A stretch of 64,000 nucleotides of DNA, taken from the NCBI RefSeq assembly GCF_019209935.1, contig NZ_JAHUTN010000001.1, positions 310,001 through 374,000 on the forward strand, in the 5' to 3' direction. Origin of the DNA: Corynebacterium sp. TAE3-ERU16. Lineage in GTDB: Bacteria > Actinomycetota > Actinomycetes > Mycobacteriales > Mycobacteriaceae. Shown in pieces: positions 27,721 through 39,530 of the stretch. Positions within the stretch are counted from its first letter, which is position 1. Every line of letters begins with the position of its first letter. A model generated the notes under the pieces. The model ran no database searches. It was not told the DNA's origin and saw only the letters and a program-made list of their open reading frames with translations. A program made the position numbers and the translations under genes.

Positions 27721-30700
27721 CTACCGCTTTCCCGGGACTTTCCGGACGACACGCCGACGCCCGCGCTGTCCCCGCTTCGGATGTTCAGCGGTGGATCCGT
27801 CCCCGGCGGGCGTCTCCGCCGCGGCACTCCCGGCACCGTCATCGGCGGGGGTACCCGCCTCGGATGCCTGAGACCCGGCGGCGGGAGCGGCGATCCGGCG
27901 GACGATGCGACGTCGACCCCGGCGCAGCTTCTTCACCTGGACGCCACCGGCGGAAGATTCCGCGGGGGCCTCCGTCGCCGTGTCCTCCGCTGCGGGGGTT
28001 GCCGCGGCGGACGCCTCCGCACCACGTGCCTCGGCCTCGGCCTCGGCGATCTGCTTCTTCGTCAGACGCTTCGTGACGCGGCGCCGGCCACGACGGCCCA
28101 TCGTGCCGTCGTCCGTGGACTCGGCGTCCGGCTCCTGGGTCCGCGGGGCACCGGAGTTGTCCCCCGCGGGCACCTGATCATCCGATCCGTCGTCGTCACC
28201 GTCCGAGGCACCGTCGTCCGGGAGCGGACGCACGTTCTTCGCGATACGACGGCGTTGGCGGCGTGCCGCCGACGCGGAACGTTCCTCCCGTTCCTCACCG
28301 GAATCGTGTTCCTGATCCGGGCGACCGGCGGCCAGCTTCTCCGCGGAACCGCCGTCCCGGTGCACCTCCTCGATGTCCTCGTCCGCGAGTGGTCCCGAGA
28401 TGTAGTCGGACCGCTTCGGCGGGAAGTCCGACACGGAGTTTCCGCGGGTCCGGCGCTTCCGGCGCGGGGACGCCTCGAACGCGTCGAGCGCTTCGCGGTA
28501 GCTGTCCGCGGGCAGGTAGTCGGCACCCGACGGCTCGTCGGGGTCCTCCACGCCGGCACGCGCGACCGCCGCCGCGGCGATGGACTCGACACTGTTCGTC
28601 TCCTCCGCGCGGTCCTCCCGTTCGGAATGCTGTGCGGGTTCCCGGTCGGATTCCTCCCCGGAACCGGAACGCGCGTCGTCGGCGTGCGGTGCCCGGCTCG
28701 TACGCCGGCGGGTACGGCGCCCACGGCGCGGGCGGTTCTCCCGGTCCTCGTCGTGGGCGTCGTGCCCGTCCTGATCGTCCCGGGAGTCGTCTTCGACGGA
28801 GCTCTGCGACTCATCGGCGCCGTCATCCGTGCCGGAGCGCCGGGTGCCACGACGGCCGCGACGGGAGGAACCGGAGCGGTTGTTCCGCTTCCCGTCGTCC
28901 TCCTGCCCGTCGTCGGTGGCGACCACGGCGGCGGCGAGTTCCTCGATCGACGGGGACGCGGCGGACCGGTCGTCGTGATCGTCGTCGTGCTCGTCGGCGG
29001 GCTTCTCCTCGCTGTGATCCTTGTGCAGGGCCACGGCGGCGGGGTGCTCGGCCGGACGGTGCACCGGCTGCTCGTCGGAACCGCCGCTCCTGCGGCCCCG
29101 GCGGGATCGCGGCGGCTCATCCTCATGCTCGACGGGATCGGCGTGGATCACGAGACCACGGCCGTCACAGGTCTCACACTCGGTGGAGAAGGTCTCCAGG
29201 AGCCCGGTGCCGAGCTTCTTGCGGGTCATCTGGACCAGGCCCAGCGAGGTCACCTCGCTGACCTGGTGGCGGGTGCGGTCGCGGCCGAGCGCCTCGGTGA
29301 GGCGGCGCAGCACGAGATCCTGGTTCTCAGGGAGAACCATGTCGATGAAGTCGACGACGATCATCCCGCCGATGTCGCGCAGGCGCATCTGGCGGACGAT
29401 CTCCTCGGCCGCCTCCAGGTTGTTCTTGGTGACGGTCTCCTCGAGATTGCCGCCCGACCCGGTGAATTTCCCGGTGTTGACGTCGATGACGGTCATGGCC
29501 TCGGTGCGGTCGATGACCAGGGAGCCGCCGGACGGCAGCCACACCTTGCGGCTCAGCGCCTTCTGCAGCTGCTCGTCGATGCGGTAGTGCTCGAACACGT
29601 CGACGCCGCCGTTCGCGTTCGCGTCGTAGCGCTCCATGCGCTCCTCGAGATCGGGCGCGACGGAGCGGATGTAGGCGTTGACGGTGTTCCAGGACCGGTC
29701 GCCCTCGACGACGAGGGCGTCGAAGTCCTCGTTGAACAGGTCGCGGACGACCTTGACCAGCATGTCCGGCTCCTCGTAGAGGGTGACCGGCTTGGATCCC
29801 TTGGACTTCTTCTCCTTCTTGACCTTCTCCTGGATGTCCTCCCACAGGGAGTGCAGACGGTTGACGTCCGCCGCGATCTCCTTCTCGTGGACACCCTCGG
29901 CGGCGGTGCGGATGATCGCCCCACCGGTGGAGGGGACGACCTCCTTCAGGATCGCCTTGAGCCGCTTGCGTTCGGTTTCCGGGAGTTTCCGGGAGATACC
30001 GGCGCTCCGACCGCCGGGCACGTAGACGAGGAAACGGCCGGCGAGGGAGATCTGGGTGGTCAGCCGGGCACCCTTGTGCCCGACCGGGTCCTTGGTGATC
30101 TGGACGAGCACCTGGTCACCGGAGTGCAGCGCGTGCTCGATGCGGCGGGAACGGCCGCCGAGACCGGCGGACTTCCAGTCGACCTCGCCCGCGTAGAGCA
30201 CGCCGTTGCGGCCCTTGCCGATGTCGATGAAGGCGGCCTCCATGGAGGGCAGGACGTTCTGGACCCGCCCGAGGTAGATGTTGCCGACCATGGACGACTG
30301 GGTCTCTGAGGTGACGAAGTGCTCGACGAGCAGGTCGTCCTCGAGGACGCCGACCTGGGTGACGGAACCGGGGTGGTCCGTGCGGGCCTTCTCCCGCACG
30401 ACCATCGTGCGTTCGACGGACTCGCGGCGGGCGAGGAACTCGGCCTCGGAGACGACGTGCCGCTTCTTGCGGCCCTCCTCGCGCAGTTCGGTCCTCCGGC
30501 GACGCTGCGCCTCGAGACGCGTGGACCCCTTCAGGGCGACGGGCTCATCGGGGAGGTCCGCCGTGTCGTCGGTGTCATCGCTGTCGGCGGTGTTCTTCGA
30601 CGCCTTGTTGCGGTCGTTGCCGTTCTCGTTGTCGGCGTCGTCGCCGCCCCGGCCCCGGCCCTTGCCGCGCCGACCGCGGCGCTTACGCTTGCCGCCGCCC

Positions 30701-31800
30701 TCCGGGTCGTCGTCGGAGTCGTCTTCCCTGTCCACCGGCCCGTCGGTGTCCGCGGGTGTGGGCGGCAGGAACACCGGTGCGATGAACGCCGGGGTCTCCG
30801 GGGCCGGGGTGACCGCGGAGATGACGTCCTGAAGCAGCTCGGCCTCCTTCTCCTCCCGGACGGCCTCCTCGATGTCGATGGGCGTCGCGGAGGCGGTCTC
30901 CCCGTCGTCATCGGTGTCGTGCTCGCTGTCGGCGAGTTCGCGTTCGACCTTCTCCTCGATCTGGTGGATCTCGTTGGCGACGTTCTTCTCCACCCGCGCC
31001 CGGATCTTCTCGACAGGTTCGCCGTTGGGGGGCTCGGGGGCGTCCTCGGCGGGTACCGCCAGAACATCGAGCAGCCGGTTCGCTTCCTCGCCGCTCAGTG
31101 AGGACTGCGCGACCTTGACCAGGCCCATCTTGTCCAGGGTGAGGATGAGGTCCTTCGACGTCGTGGCGAGGAGCTTCGCCAGGACATGGACCCGGGTCTT
31201 CGGTCCCAGTCTGGACCGGTCGAACTCGGCGGCGAGCCGCGCGGTCGCGTCTGCGGGAACCTCGGCTGCGGCAGCGATCTCCGCCGGGGCGGCCACTGCT
31301 TCGGGTTTGCGGGTGACGCGACGCCGTGGCGCCTTCTTCGACGTCCCTGTGGGCTCTTGCCGGGTGTCCCCCGCGGCGTCGGCGGCCTTGCCCCGCTTCT
31401 TCGCGGGCGCCCGGGACCCGGTTTTCCTCCGGTCTCCGTCTGCGTCGCCGTCGTCGCCGGTTGTGGTCTTCTTCGTGGAGGTCGTCCTGGCCGCGGCGAT
31501 CTTGCCCGTCGTCTTCCGGGCGGCGCGCTTCTTCGCCGGTGCTTTCCCGCTACCGACTTCGGTTTCTCCGGCGGCGGGCGGGGTGTCGGCGGTGGAGTCC
31601 GCGGCCGACGCGGTGGCCCCACGGGTGCTCTTGCGTGCACGCTTGACCGGGGTCCCGGTTTCCTTCACTGGGGCCTCGCCGGTGTCGGCTTTCCCTGCCT
31701 CCGCCGGCTGTGCCCCGGCCTTCGTGGGGGCTGTCTTCTTCGTCGTCCGCTTCGCGGTCCGGCGGGTCTTCTTCGGTTCTGTACCGGTGGTCTCAGCCAC
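27721..31800 (-). CDS. rne: Ribonuclease E/G with long disordered arms
   Basis: 1359 residues. The catalytic core lies at about residues 470-900: S1-type RNA-binding segment (SMVGNIYLGRVQNVLPSM), DNase I-like GGMIVVDFIDMVLPENQ with metal-binding Asp, and the zinc-link CETCDGRG. About 470 residues before it and 460 after it are low-complexity, rich in Lys/Arg, Ala, Asp and Glu, the usual actinobacterial layout for RNA and degradosome contacts. It processes rRNA and starts mRNA decay. The GTG at 31800 has GAGGAG upstream. The 1019-residue plus-strand frame over it is a shadow. Confidence 0.95.
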   Translation of the reverse strand: MAETTGTEPKKTRRTAKRTTKKTAPTKAGAQPAEAGKADTGEAPVKETGTPVKRARKSTRGATASAADSTADTPPAAGETEVGSGKAPAKKRAARKTTGKIAAARTTSTKKTTTGDDGDADGDRRKTGSRAPAKKRGKAADAAGDTRQEPTGTSKKAPRRRVTRKPEAVAAPAEIAAAAEVPADATARLAAEFDRSRLGPKTRVHVLAKLLATTSKDLILTLDKMGLVKVAQSSLSGEEANRLLDVLAVPAEDAPEPPNGEPVEKIRARVEKNVANEIHQIEEKVERELADSEHDTDDDGETASATPIDIEEAVREEKEAELLQDVISAVTPAPETPAFIAPVFLPPTPADTDGPVDREDDSDDDPEGGGKRKRRGRRGKGRGRGGDDADNENGNDRNKASKNTADSDDTDDTADLPDEPVALKGSTRLEAQRRRRTELREEGRKKRHVVSEAEFLARRESVERTMVVREKARTDHPGSVTQVGVLEDDLLVEHFVTSETQSSMVGNIYLGRVQNVLPSMEAAFIDIGKGRNGVLYAGEVDWKSAGLGGRSRRIEHALHSGDQVLVQITKDPVGHKGARLTTQISLAGRFLVYVPGGRSAGISRKLPETERKRLKAILKEVVPSTGGAIIRTAAEGVHEKEIAADVNRLHSLWEDIQEKVKKEKKSKGSKPVTLYEEPDMLVKVVRDLFNEDFDALVVEGDRSWNTVNAYIRSVAPDLEERMERYDANANGGVDVFEHYRIDEQLQKALSRKVWLPSGGSLVIDRTEAMTVIDVNTGKFTGSGGNLEETVTKNNLEAAEEIVRQMRLRDIGGMIVVDFIDMVLPENQDLVLRRLTEALGRDRTRHQVSEVTSLGLVQMTRKKLGTGLLETFSTECETCDGRGLVIHADPVEHEDEPPRSRRGRRSGGSDEQPVHRPAEHPAAVALHKDHSEEKPADEHDDDHDDRSAASPSIEELAAAVVATDDGQEDDGKRNNRSGSSRRGRRGTRRSGTDDGADESQSSVEDDSRDDQDGHDAHDEDRENRPRRGRRTRRRTSRAPHADDARSGSGEESDREPAQHSEREDRAEETNSVESIAAAAVARAGVEDPDEPSGADYLPADSYREALDAFEASPRRKRRTRGNSVSDFPPKRSDYISGPLADEDIEEVHRDGGSAEKLAAGRPDQEHDSGEEREERSASAARRQRRRIAKNVRPLPDDGASDGDDDGSDDQVPAGDNSGAPRTQEPDAESTDDGTMGRRGRRRVTKRLTKKQIAEAEAEARGAEASAAATPAAEDTATEAPAESSAGGVQVKKLRRGRRRIVRRIAAPAAGSQASEAGTPADDGAGSAAAETPAGDGSTAEHPKRGQRGRRRVVRKVPGKR

Positions 31801-32144
31801 GGGGTCTCCTCTGGTATCGACTTCCCCGGGCGCTGGCAGGACACATGTTCGTGCGTTCGTCTCGTCTGGTGTCCCTGCCGCCGCCGCGCGGGGTGGAAAA
31901 GTCTTTAATTGTCGTGTGCGTGTCTAAAAGTGTGTCTCTCGCGGCATCCGCTGCGTTCCAGCGATACCCGTCAGGGCGCGAACGAAGCAACGCGGAGCCG
32001 GTCCCATTGTCGCACACATCCGGATCCCCTCCCCTCATTGACGGCACTCCGGGCAGGGAGCGCGGCACCACCTGCGGATCGGTTTCTTAAGCTGCCCTTC
32101 ATCCACCCCCGAATTCCGGTGGCCGGGTCGGGTGACGAAACGAA
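31801..32144. other. Upstream region of rne
   Basis: No gene was found. The part near 31905-31935 is AT-richer than its surroundings (minus strand ACAATTAAAGACTTTT) and lies about 110-130 bases before the rne start, so the rne promoter and a long leader are likely here. RNase E leaders are often self-regulating, but no specific structure was identified. Confidence 0.4.
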
Positions 32145-32181
32145 CGCCCCGCACCCACCGTGGTGACGGGGGAACGGGGCG
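32145..32181 (-). terminator. Hairpin terminator of ndk
   Basis: CGCCCCG (32145-32151) pairs with CGGGGCG (32175-32181), and a CACC/GGTG pair can form inside the loop. On the minus strand the stem is followed by the T-rich TTCGTTTCG. It lies 24 bases beyond the ndk stop. Confidence 0.5.
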
Positions 32182-32204
32182 GAGGTGCCGCGGGAGCGTC
32201 CGGA

Positions 32205-32615
32205 TCAGAGGTTCGGGAACCAGATGCCGATCTCGCGCTCGGCGGACTCGGGGGAATCGGAGCCGTGGACGACGTTGGTGGCGACGTCCAGGGCGAGATC
32301 ACCTCGGATGGTGCCGGGGGTGGCCTTGGCCACCGGGTCGGTGCCGCCGGCGAGCTGGCGCCAGGCCTCGATCGCGCGGGGCCCCTCGACGACGCCGGCG
32401 ACCAGCGGTGCGGAGGTGATGAAGTCGACGAGCTCGCCGAAGAAGGGCTTGTCGGTGTGCTCGGCGTAGTGCTTCTCGGCGGTCTCGCGGTCGGTGACGC
32501 GGAGATCCATCGCGACGAGCTTGAGGCCCTTGCGCTCGATGCGGTTGATGATGTCGCCGACGAGGCCACGCTCGACGCCGTCCGGCTTGATCAGGATGAG
32601 GGTGCGTTCAGTCAT
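32205..32615 (-). CDS. ndk: Nucleoside diphosphate kinase
   Basis: 136 residues starting [20 protein letters not shown]. The active-site His is in [15 protein letters not shown]. It transfers phosphate from ATP to other nucleoside diphosphates. ATG 32615 is chosen because the sequence from there is collinear with the family; the frame to 32684 adds an unrelated extension. In this neighbourhood ndk is flanked by folC and rne as in other corynebacteria. Confidence 0.98.
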   Translation of the reverse strand: MTERTLILIKPDGVERGLVGDIINRIERKGLKLVAMDLRVTDRETAEKHYAEHTDKPFFGELVDFITSAPLVAGVVEGPRAIEAWRQLAGGTDPVAKATPGTIRGDLALDVATNVVHGSDSPESAEREIGIWFPNL

Positions 32616-32664
32616 GCCGGGAATTCTACAGAAACCGAACCGCGGATGAGGGATGCAGGGGGTG

Positions 32665-33186
32665 TCAGAGATCCTTGACCACACGGGCGGCGTCCGCGAT
32701 GGTCAGCTGCGGGACCTTCTCCCTCAGTGCCTTCGCGGCCAGGGGGATGTCGCCCTCGTCGCGGATCCGGGTGATCTCCCGGTAGTCGGTGGAGATCATG
32801 CCGACCCGGTCGGTCTCCTCCCCCGCGGCACCTTTGCCGGGGGCCGCCGGGAGGGAGTCCACGATGATCTCCGCGGTCTTCAGGTTCGGCCACGGCGGAG
32901 AGTTCCGGAAGACGGCGAGTGCCGGATTCCGCCGCCCCTCGCCCTTCAGCCGGATGGCCTCCTCGCGGAGCGCGGGATCCAGGGGAAGGCCGATGGCGGC
33001 GGCGGCGGAAACCGACTCCTGCTTCCTGCGCCACCCCTCGAGGGCTCCCATGGCGACGCCGCAGGAGAGGAACATGGCGACGCCGATTCCCCGGCGACCG
33101 TCCAGCATGAGATAGCCGCCCCACAGGCAGCAGACACCGAACACGAAATAGAGGACGGCGATCAGGCGCCGGATGGACAGACTCAT
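32665..33186 (-). CDS. Small membrane protein of unknown function
   Basis: 173 residues with two adjacent hydrophobic segments at about residues 8-25 and 33-48. A cytoplasmic domain follows. The last 30 residues ([20 protein letters not shown]) look like the helix pair of the L7/L12 C-terminal fold, a weak resemblance. It lies between ndk and the DUF4233 gene on the same strand, 20 bases from the latter's stop, so it is probably in the folC unit. Confidence 0.6.
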   Translation of the reverse strand: MSLSIRRLIAVLYFVFGVCCLWGGYLMLDGRRGIGVAMFLSCGVAMGALEGWRRKQESVSAAAAIGLPLDPALREEAIRLKGEGRRNPALAVFRNSPPWPNLKTAEIIVDSLPAAPGKGAAGEETDRVGMISTDYREITRIRDEGDIPLAAKALREKVPQLTIADAARVVKDL

Positions 33187-33206
33187 GGATCCAGTCTATG
33201 CCCCGC

Positions 33207-33644
33207 TCACGTGTGCTGGGTGACCAGGAGCCCCCGACGCATCCTCTCGAGGAGAACTTTGCGCAGATGCATGATGTAGAACCAGACGGCGACGAAGATG
33301 AGCGCCATGACGCCCATGGAGTAGTGCACGAGGAAACCCGCGACCGCGGCGATCTGGAGAACCCAGTTCACCGTCATCGCCCAGGGGCGCTTCTGCATGA
33401 AGGCCACGAGGAACATCGCGACACCGACGACCGTGACGTACACCCAGTTGAACGTGGTCCAGTGGGCACCGTTGTCCACCCGCGCGATGACGGTGAGGAC
33501 GAGGAGCAGGGAGATCGACTCCATGACCAGCGTGCCCGCCATGACCCCCCGCAGGCCCTTCATCGGGTCCTTCGCGGGAGCGTGACCCGGGCCCAGGGGC
33601 CCGTACTCGATCTCCTCCCCGTTCTTCCTCCTCTTGTCCGTCAT
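33207..33644 (-). CDS. DUF4233 membrane protein
   Basis: 145 residues with four predicted membrane segments after a 27-residue polar N terminus (LRGVMAGTLVMESISLLLVL is the first). The family sits next to folC in most actinobacteria and has no known function. The ATG overlaps the folC stop as ATGA, showing translational coupling. Confidence 0.85.
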   Translation of the reverse strand: MTDKRRKNGEEIEYGPLGPGHAPAKDPMKGLRGVMAGTLVMESISLLLVLTVIARVDNGAHWTTFNWVYVTVVGVAMFLVAFMQKRPWAMTVNWVLQIAAVAGFLVHYSMGVMALIFVAVWFYIMHLRKVLLERMRRGLLVTQHT

Positions 33645-35218
33645 GACGGTTCCTTTCCGAACAGTGTTCGTGCCTCACCGGCCGTGACGACGGATCCGGT
33701 GATCAGGACGCCGGATCCGGAGACCGCCTCGCCGGGGGCGTCGGTCTCCTCGGCGAGCGCCACCGCGGTCTCCACCGCGGCGGGCAGGTTCTCGTCGACG
33801 TGGACCCGTTCGTCGCCGAAGATCTCCCGGGCGTATTCGGCCAGTTCGTGGCAGTCGAGGGCCCGCGGCGACGTCGACTGCGTGCAGACGACCTCGCTGA
33901 CGTGGGGTTCGAGTTCGGTGAGGATGCCGCGGGCGTCCTTGTCCCCGAAGCACCCGATGACGGCGATGAGCCGGCGGAAGTCGAAGTCGCGCTCGAGTGC
34001 CTGCCCGAGCGCCTTCGCGCCGTGCGGATTGTGTGTCGCGTCGACGAACACCGTCGGCGTGGAGCGGACCCGCTCGAGCCGACCCGGTGAGGAGACGGTG
34101 CCGAATCCCTCCCGGACCGTGTCCTTGTCGAGTTGACGCCCGGCGCCGGCGCCGAAGAAGGCCTCCACCGCGGCGAGTGCACAGGCGGCGTTGCGAGCCT
34201 GATGCGCACCCGACAGCGGCAGGAAGATGTCGTCGTAGTCCCCGCCGAGGCCGCGCAGGACCAGCTGCTGTCCACCTACGGCGACGGTGGATTCGACGAC
34301 CCCGAACTCGATGCCCTCGCGGGCGACGGCGGCATCGGTCGCCACGGCCCGTTCGAGGACGACCTTCAGCGCCTCGGGGTGCTGTTCCGCGAGGATGGCG
34401 ATGTTCTCCCGCGGGGAGAGCACGTCATCCTCCTCGACGGTGCGGGGTTTGATGATGCCGGCCTTCTCCCCGGCGATCTCCGTCAGCGTCTCACCCAGGT
34501 AGTCCGTGTGGTCGAGGCCGATGGGGGTGATCACCGCGACATCGGATTCGATGACGTTCGTGGCGTCCCAGGTGCCGCCCATGCCGGTCTCCACGACGGC
34601 GACGTCGACGGGGGCGTCCGCGAACGCGGCGTAGGCCATGGCGGTGAGCACCTCGAACTTGCTCATCTGCGGCCCACCCTCGTTCTTAGAGGCGGCGTCG
34701 ACGATCTCGACGTAGGGCCTGATCTCCCGCCACAGCGCGCAGTAGGTCCGCGGGTGGATGGGGGCGCCGTCGACGGCGATGCGTTCGGTGACGAGCTGCA
34801 GGTGCGGGCTGGTGGTGCGCCCGGTCCTCCGGTGGAAGGCCCGCAGCAGCGACTCGATCATCCGGACGACGGAGGTCTTCCCGTTCGTTCCGGCGACCTG
34901 GATCGCGGTGAAGCTGCGCTCGGGATTGCCGAGCAGATCCATCAGCCGGGTCATCCGGTCGAGCGTGGGGTCGATCTTCGTCTCGGGCCAGCGCAGGTCC
35001 AGTTCCGCCTCCACAGCCGCGAGGTCGGCGAGGTCCTCCGGGGTGACCGCGTCGTCCGCCGGCGGGTTCGTCGGGGCGTGGACGTCGATGGGCAGGACGA
35101 GCCCCGCCTCGTCGACGCCGAGCTCACCGGCCTGTGCGGCGGCAGCGGCGTCGGCCGGGGTGTCCCGGGGACGGGTGCCCTCGAAGCCGGAGCCGGTGGG
35201 GTCGATGGTGTCCGACAT
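33641..35218 (-). CDS. folC: Folylpolyglutamate synthase / dihydrofolate synthase
   Basis: 525 residues. The Mur-ligase ATP site is VAGTNGKTSVVRMI; ITPIGLDHTDYLGETLTEIAGEK and VDATHNPHGA are further FolC signatures. It adds glutamate to folates and may also make dihydrofolate. The first 60 residues (Ala/Asp-rich) are variable between species, so a later start is possible. It lies two bases after the valS stop, an operon valS-folC-DUF4233. Confidence 0.93.
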   Translation of the reverse strand: MSDTIDPTGSGFEGTRPRDTPADAAAAAQAGELGVDEAGLVLPIDVHAPTNPPADDAVTPEDLADLAAVEAELDLRWPETKIDPTLDRMTRLMDLLGNPERSFTAIQVAGTNGKTSVVRMIESLLRAFHRRTGRTTSPHLQLVTERIAVDGAPIHPRTYCALWREIRPYVEIVDAASKNEGGPQMSKFEVLTAMAYAAFADAPVDVAVVETGMGGTWDATNVIESDVAVITPIGLDHTDYLGETLTEIAGEKAGIIKPRTVEEDDVLSPRENIAILAEQHPEALKVVLERAVATDAAVAREGIEFGVVESTVAVGGQQLVLRGLGGDYDDIFLPLSGAHQARNAACALAAVEAFFGAGAGRQLDKDTVREGFGTVSSPGRLERVRSTPTVFVDATHNPHGAKALGQALERDFDFRRLIAVIGCFGDKDARGILTELEPHVSEVVCTQSTSPRALDCHELAEYAREIFGDERVHVDENLPAAVETAVALAEETDAPGEAVSGSGVLITGSVVTAGEARTLFGKEPS

Positions 35219-35220
35219 GT

Positions 35221-37935
35221 CTAGCCGAGCTCCTTCAGTCGGAGGGTGATGCGCTCGACTTCCTCGGCGGCGACGCGCTGCCGCTCGCGGATCTTGTCCA
35301 CGACGGCCGCGGGTGCCTTCGCCAGGAAGTTGTCGTTGCCGAGCTTCTTTCCGGTGGTCTCGAGTTCCTTCTGCGCGATGGCCAGATCCTTGCCGAGGCG
35401 CTTGCGTTCGGCGGCGACGTCCACGGTCCCGGAGGTGTCGAGTTCCACGGTTATGGTGGCCTGCGACAGCCGGACCTCGAGGGAGGCGGAGGGGGTGAAC
35501 CCGGCGTCGGGTTCCTCGACACGCACGAGGGAGCGCACGGCGGGCGCCAGGGCGTCGAGGTCGGCGGCGGTGAAGTCGATGCGGGCGGGAACCTTCTGCG
35601 AGGGCTTGAGCCCCTGGTCGGAGCGGAAGCGGCGGATCTCGGTGATGAGCTTCTCGACGTCGGCGATCCGGCGTGCGGCGGTCCCGTCGACGGGGGCTCC
35701 GTCGGTGGTGTCCGCCGCGGTCGGCCAGTCGGCGACGACGAGGGATTCGCCGTCGGTGAGGGCCTTCCAGAGGGTCTCCGTGACGAACGGGATCGCCGGG
35801 TGCAGCAGGCGCAGTACGACGTCGAGGACGGTGCCGAGGACGAGCTGGGTGTTCCGGCCCCGGGTGACCTCCTCCGGCGTGGCCTCGCCGAAGTCACGCG
35901 GGATCTGGACCTTGGCGATCTCGAGGTACCAGTCGCACAGTTCACCCCAGGCGAACTGGTACAGGGCCTCGTTGGCCTTGGCGAACTGGTAGTCGTCCAG
36001 CTGGCGGTCCACGTCGGCGCGGACCTGCTCGAGCCGGTCGAGGATCCAGCGGTCGGCGTCGGTGAGTTCGGCGCGGGCGGGCAGTTCGCCGACCCGGGCT
36101 CCGTTCATCAGCGCGAAGCGCGTGGCGTTGAACAGCTTGGTGGCGAAGTTCCTGGACGACTGCGCGGAGTCCTCGCCGATGGGCAGGTCCGTGCCCGGGT
36201 TCGCGCCCCGGGCGAGGGTGAACCGCAGGGCGTCGGCGCCGAAGCGGTCGACCCAGTCCATCGGGTCGATACCGTTGCCGAGGGACTTGCTCATCTTCCG
36301 GCCCCTCTCGTCGCGGACGAGGCCGTGGAGGAAGAGGTCGGTGAACGGGATCTGGGGCCGGCCGCCGTCGGCGGTGCCCAGCTCACTGTCGTCGAGGGTG
36401 GCGGCGAAGGTCGCGAACATCATCATCCGGGCGACCCAGAAGAACAGGATGTCGTAGCCGGTGACCAGCACGGAGGTCGGGTAGAACTTCTTCAGCTCCG
36501 GGGTGTCGTCCGGCCAGCCCATCGTGGAGAACGGCCACAGGGCGGAGGAGAACCAGGTGTCGAGGACATCGGGGTCCTGGACGTAGCCCTCGGGTGCGGT
36601 CTCGTCGGGGCCGACGCAGATGACGTCGCCGTCGGGTCCGTACCAGATCGGGATGCGGTGGCCCCACCACAGCTGGCGGGAGATGCACCAGTCGTGCATG
36701 TCGTCGACCCAGGCGAAGTAGCGCGGCTCCTGGCTCTCCGGGTGGATGGTGGTGTCGTGCTCACGCACCGCGTCGCCGGCCATCTCCGCGAGCTTGTCGA
36801 CCTTGACGAACCACTGCTCGGACAGGCGCGGTTCCACGGGCTCGCCGGAGCGCTCCGAGTGACCGACGGAGTGGACGTAGGGGCGTTTCTCGGCGACGAC
36901 GCGACCCTGTTCGGCGAGCGCCTCACGGATCTTCACCCGCGCCTCGGCGCGGTCGAGACCGTCGAACTCGGTGCCGGTTCCGGCGATGTGCCCGGTGTCG
37001 TCCATGACGTCCGGCATCGGCAGATCGTGGCGGAGACCGAGCGCGTAGTCGTTCGGGTCGTGGGCCGGGGTGATCTTCACGGCGCCGGTGCCGAACTCGG
37101 GGTCGACGTAGTCGTCGGCGACGATGACCAGTTCGCGGTCCGGCAGCAGCGGGTGCGGCAGCGTCGTGCCCACGAGATCGGCGTAGCGCTCGTCGTCGGG
37201 GTGCACGGCGACGGCGACGTCGCCGAGGATCGTCTCGACGCGGGTGGTGGCGACGACGACATGCGGCTCGGAGTCGTCGAGGGATCCGTAGCGGATCGAC
37301 ACCAGCTCACCCTCGACGTCCTTGTAGACGACCTCGATGTCACTGACCGCGGTCTGCAGGACCGGGGACCAGTTGACCAGGCGGTGGGCGCGGTAGATCA
37401 TGCCCCGGTCGTAGAGGTTCTTGAAGATGGTCTGGACCGCGCGGGACAGCCCCTCGTCGAGGGTGAACCGCTCCTTGGACCAGTCGACGGAGTCGCCGAT
37501 GGCGCGCATCTGGGAACCGATGACCCCACCGTAGCGGGACTTCCACTCCCAGACCTTGTCGACGAACTCGTCCCGGCCGTAGTCGTGCCGGTCCTTCCCC
37601 TCGGTTTCCTTGAGGTGGGCCTCCACCTTCGTCTGGGTCGCGATGCCGGCGTGGTCCATGCCGGGGAGCCAGAGGACCTCGTAACCCTGCATCCGCTTGC
37701 GGCGGGCGAGGGCGTCCATGAGCGTGTGGTCGAGGGCGTGGCCCATGTGCAGCTGACCCGTGACGTTCGGCGGGGGCAGAACGATGGAGAATCCCGGTTT
37801 CGGCGAATCGGCGTCGGCGGTGAAGTAGCCGGCGTTCACCCAACCCCTGTACAGCTCAGCTTCGACCGCTTTCGGGTCCCAGCTCTTCGGGAGCTTGTCG
37901 GCGCGGTTGTCCTGGTTCTCATTCTGTGAAGTCAC
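35221..37935 (-). CDS. valS: Valyl-tRNA synthetase
   Basis: About 904 residues. The class I signatures are [19 protein letters not shown] (HIGH) and [12 protein letters not shown] (KMSKS). The editing domain and the C-terminal coiled coil ([20 protein letters not shown]) are present. A GTG at 37935 is preferred because a TAAGAT -10 box lies directly before it; the ATG at 37944 (three residues longer) would fall within that box. A 931-residue plus-strand frame over the gene is a shadow. Confidence 0.95.
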   Translation of the reverse strand: MTSQNENQDNRADKLPKSWDPKAVEAELYRGWVNAGYFTADADSPKPGFSIVLPPPNVTGQLHMGHALDHTLMDALARRKRMQGYEVLWLPGMDHAGIATQTKVEAHLKETEGKDRHDYGRDEFVDKVWEWKSRYGGVIGSQMRAIGDSVDWSKERFTLDEGLSRAVQTIFKNLYDRGMIYRAHRLVNWSPVLQTAVSDIEVVYKDVEGELVSIRYGSLDDSEPHVVVATTRVETILGDVAVAVHPDDERYADLVGTTLPHPLLPDRELVIVADDYVDPEFGTGAVKITPAHDPNDYALGLRHDLPMPDVMDDTGHIAGTGTEFDGLDRAEARVKIREALAEQGRVVAEKRPYVHSVGHSERSGEPVEPRLSEQWFVKVDKLAEMAGDAVREHDTTIHPESQEPRYFAWVDDMHDWCISRQLWWGHRIPIWYGPDGDVICVGPDETAPEGYVQDPDVLDTWFSSALWPFSTMGWPDDTPELKKFYPTSVLVTGYDILFFWVARMMMFATFAATLDDSELGTADGGRPQIPFTDLFLHGLVRDERGRKMSKSLGNGIDPMDWVDRFGADALRFTLARGANPGTDLPIGEDSAQSSRNFATKLFNATRFALMNGARVGELPARAELTDADRWILDRLEQVRADVDRQLDDYQFAKANEALYQFAWGELCDWYLEIAKVQIPRDFGEATPEEVTRGRNTQLVLGTVLDVVLRLLHPAIPFVTETLWKALTDGESLVVADWPTAADTTDGAPVDGTAARRIADVEKLITEIRRFRSDQGLKPSQKVPARIDFTAADLDALAPAVRSLVRVEEPDAGFTPSASLEVRLSQATITVELDTSGTVDVAAERKRLGKDLAIAQKELETTGKKLGNDNFLAKAPAAVVDKIRERQRVAAEEVERITLRLKELG

Positions 37936-37942
37936 ACCGCCC

Positions 37943-37948
37943 ATCTTA
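37943..37948 (-). promoter_or_regulatory. -10 box of valS, likely leaderless
   Basis: TAAGAT on the minus strand (37948-37943) ends seven bases before the GTG at 37935, so the transcript would begin at the start codon. No -35 consensus is present. Confidence 0.45.
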
Positions 37949-37982
37949 GATGGTGGCCCGGGTGCTCACCGAAGCAGGGCGA

Positions 37983-38021
37983 ACGCCCCGCCGACCCGGT
38001 TCTCCCGGGTCGGCGGGGCGT
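37983..38021 (-). terminator. Strong hairpin terminator of mdh
   Basis: A perfect 16-base stem (37983-37998 with 38006-38021) with a seven-base loop, just after the mdh stop and before the valS promoter. A short T-containing tail (TTCG) follows on the minus strand. Confidence 0.8.
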
Positions 38022-38045
38022 CGGTGGAACAGGCGGAGACGCGGA

Positions 38046-39098
<1,053 letters not shown>

Positions 39099-39100
39099 TC

Positions 39101-39133
39101 AGCCCACTGAAAGCCCACTGAAGGTCCACTCGG
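39101..39133. repeat. Three 11-base direct repeats upstream of mdh
   Basis: AGCCCACTGAA occurs at 39101-39111 and again at 39112-39122, followed by a degenerate copy AGGTCCACTCG. The 11-base period would place equal faces on one side of the helix, as in a cooperative regulator site. Confidence 0.5.
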
Positions 39134-39530
39134 GCGCACTGTCGGTCGGGACGGTGGCACGGGAACACACGGCGGAGGGCCGGCGCACACCATCCAGGGT
39201 AACCCTGAAGCTGTGGTTGTGCCGTCGATAAGTCGACGTCAGCCGTGTGAAGGTGCACACCCGGCTCGAGTCCGGATCGACCGGAACGGAATCCCCCACC
39301 CCCGCCCACCCACGATCCCAACATCCGACCTGCGCTTTTCGGGCGCCAGGCAGATCAGCGCTCCGGGGAACCGCGTTTTAAGGCACGATGAAATGTAGTA
39401 GCCCCGATCTCCCCGGTACGCCCGCACGGGCATGCCGGATCGTCCCCTGAGCGTGGCCACGTTCTTGGCTGGGGTTGATTCACGTTAACGGCGCGCTGAC
39501 TACCGGGAATGAGACCGGAAGGTCAGGCGC

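Noticed and set aside
27250-30309. Plus-strand open frame of 1019 codons
   Set aside because: Antisense to rne; its length comes from the GC-rich codon usage of rne, it has no start signal and low-complexity composition.
35134-37929. Plus-strand open frame of 931 codons
   Set aside because: Lies fully antisense to valS, which has all class I synthetase motifs.
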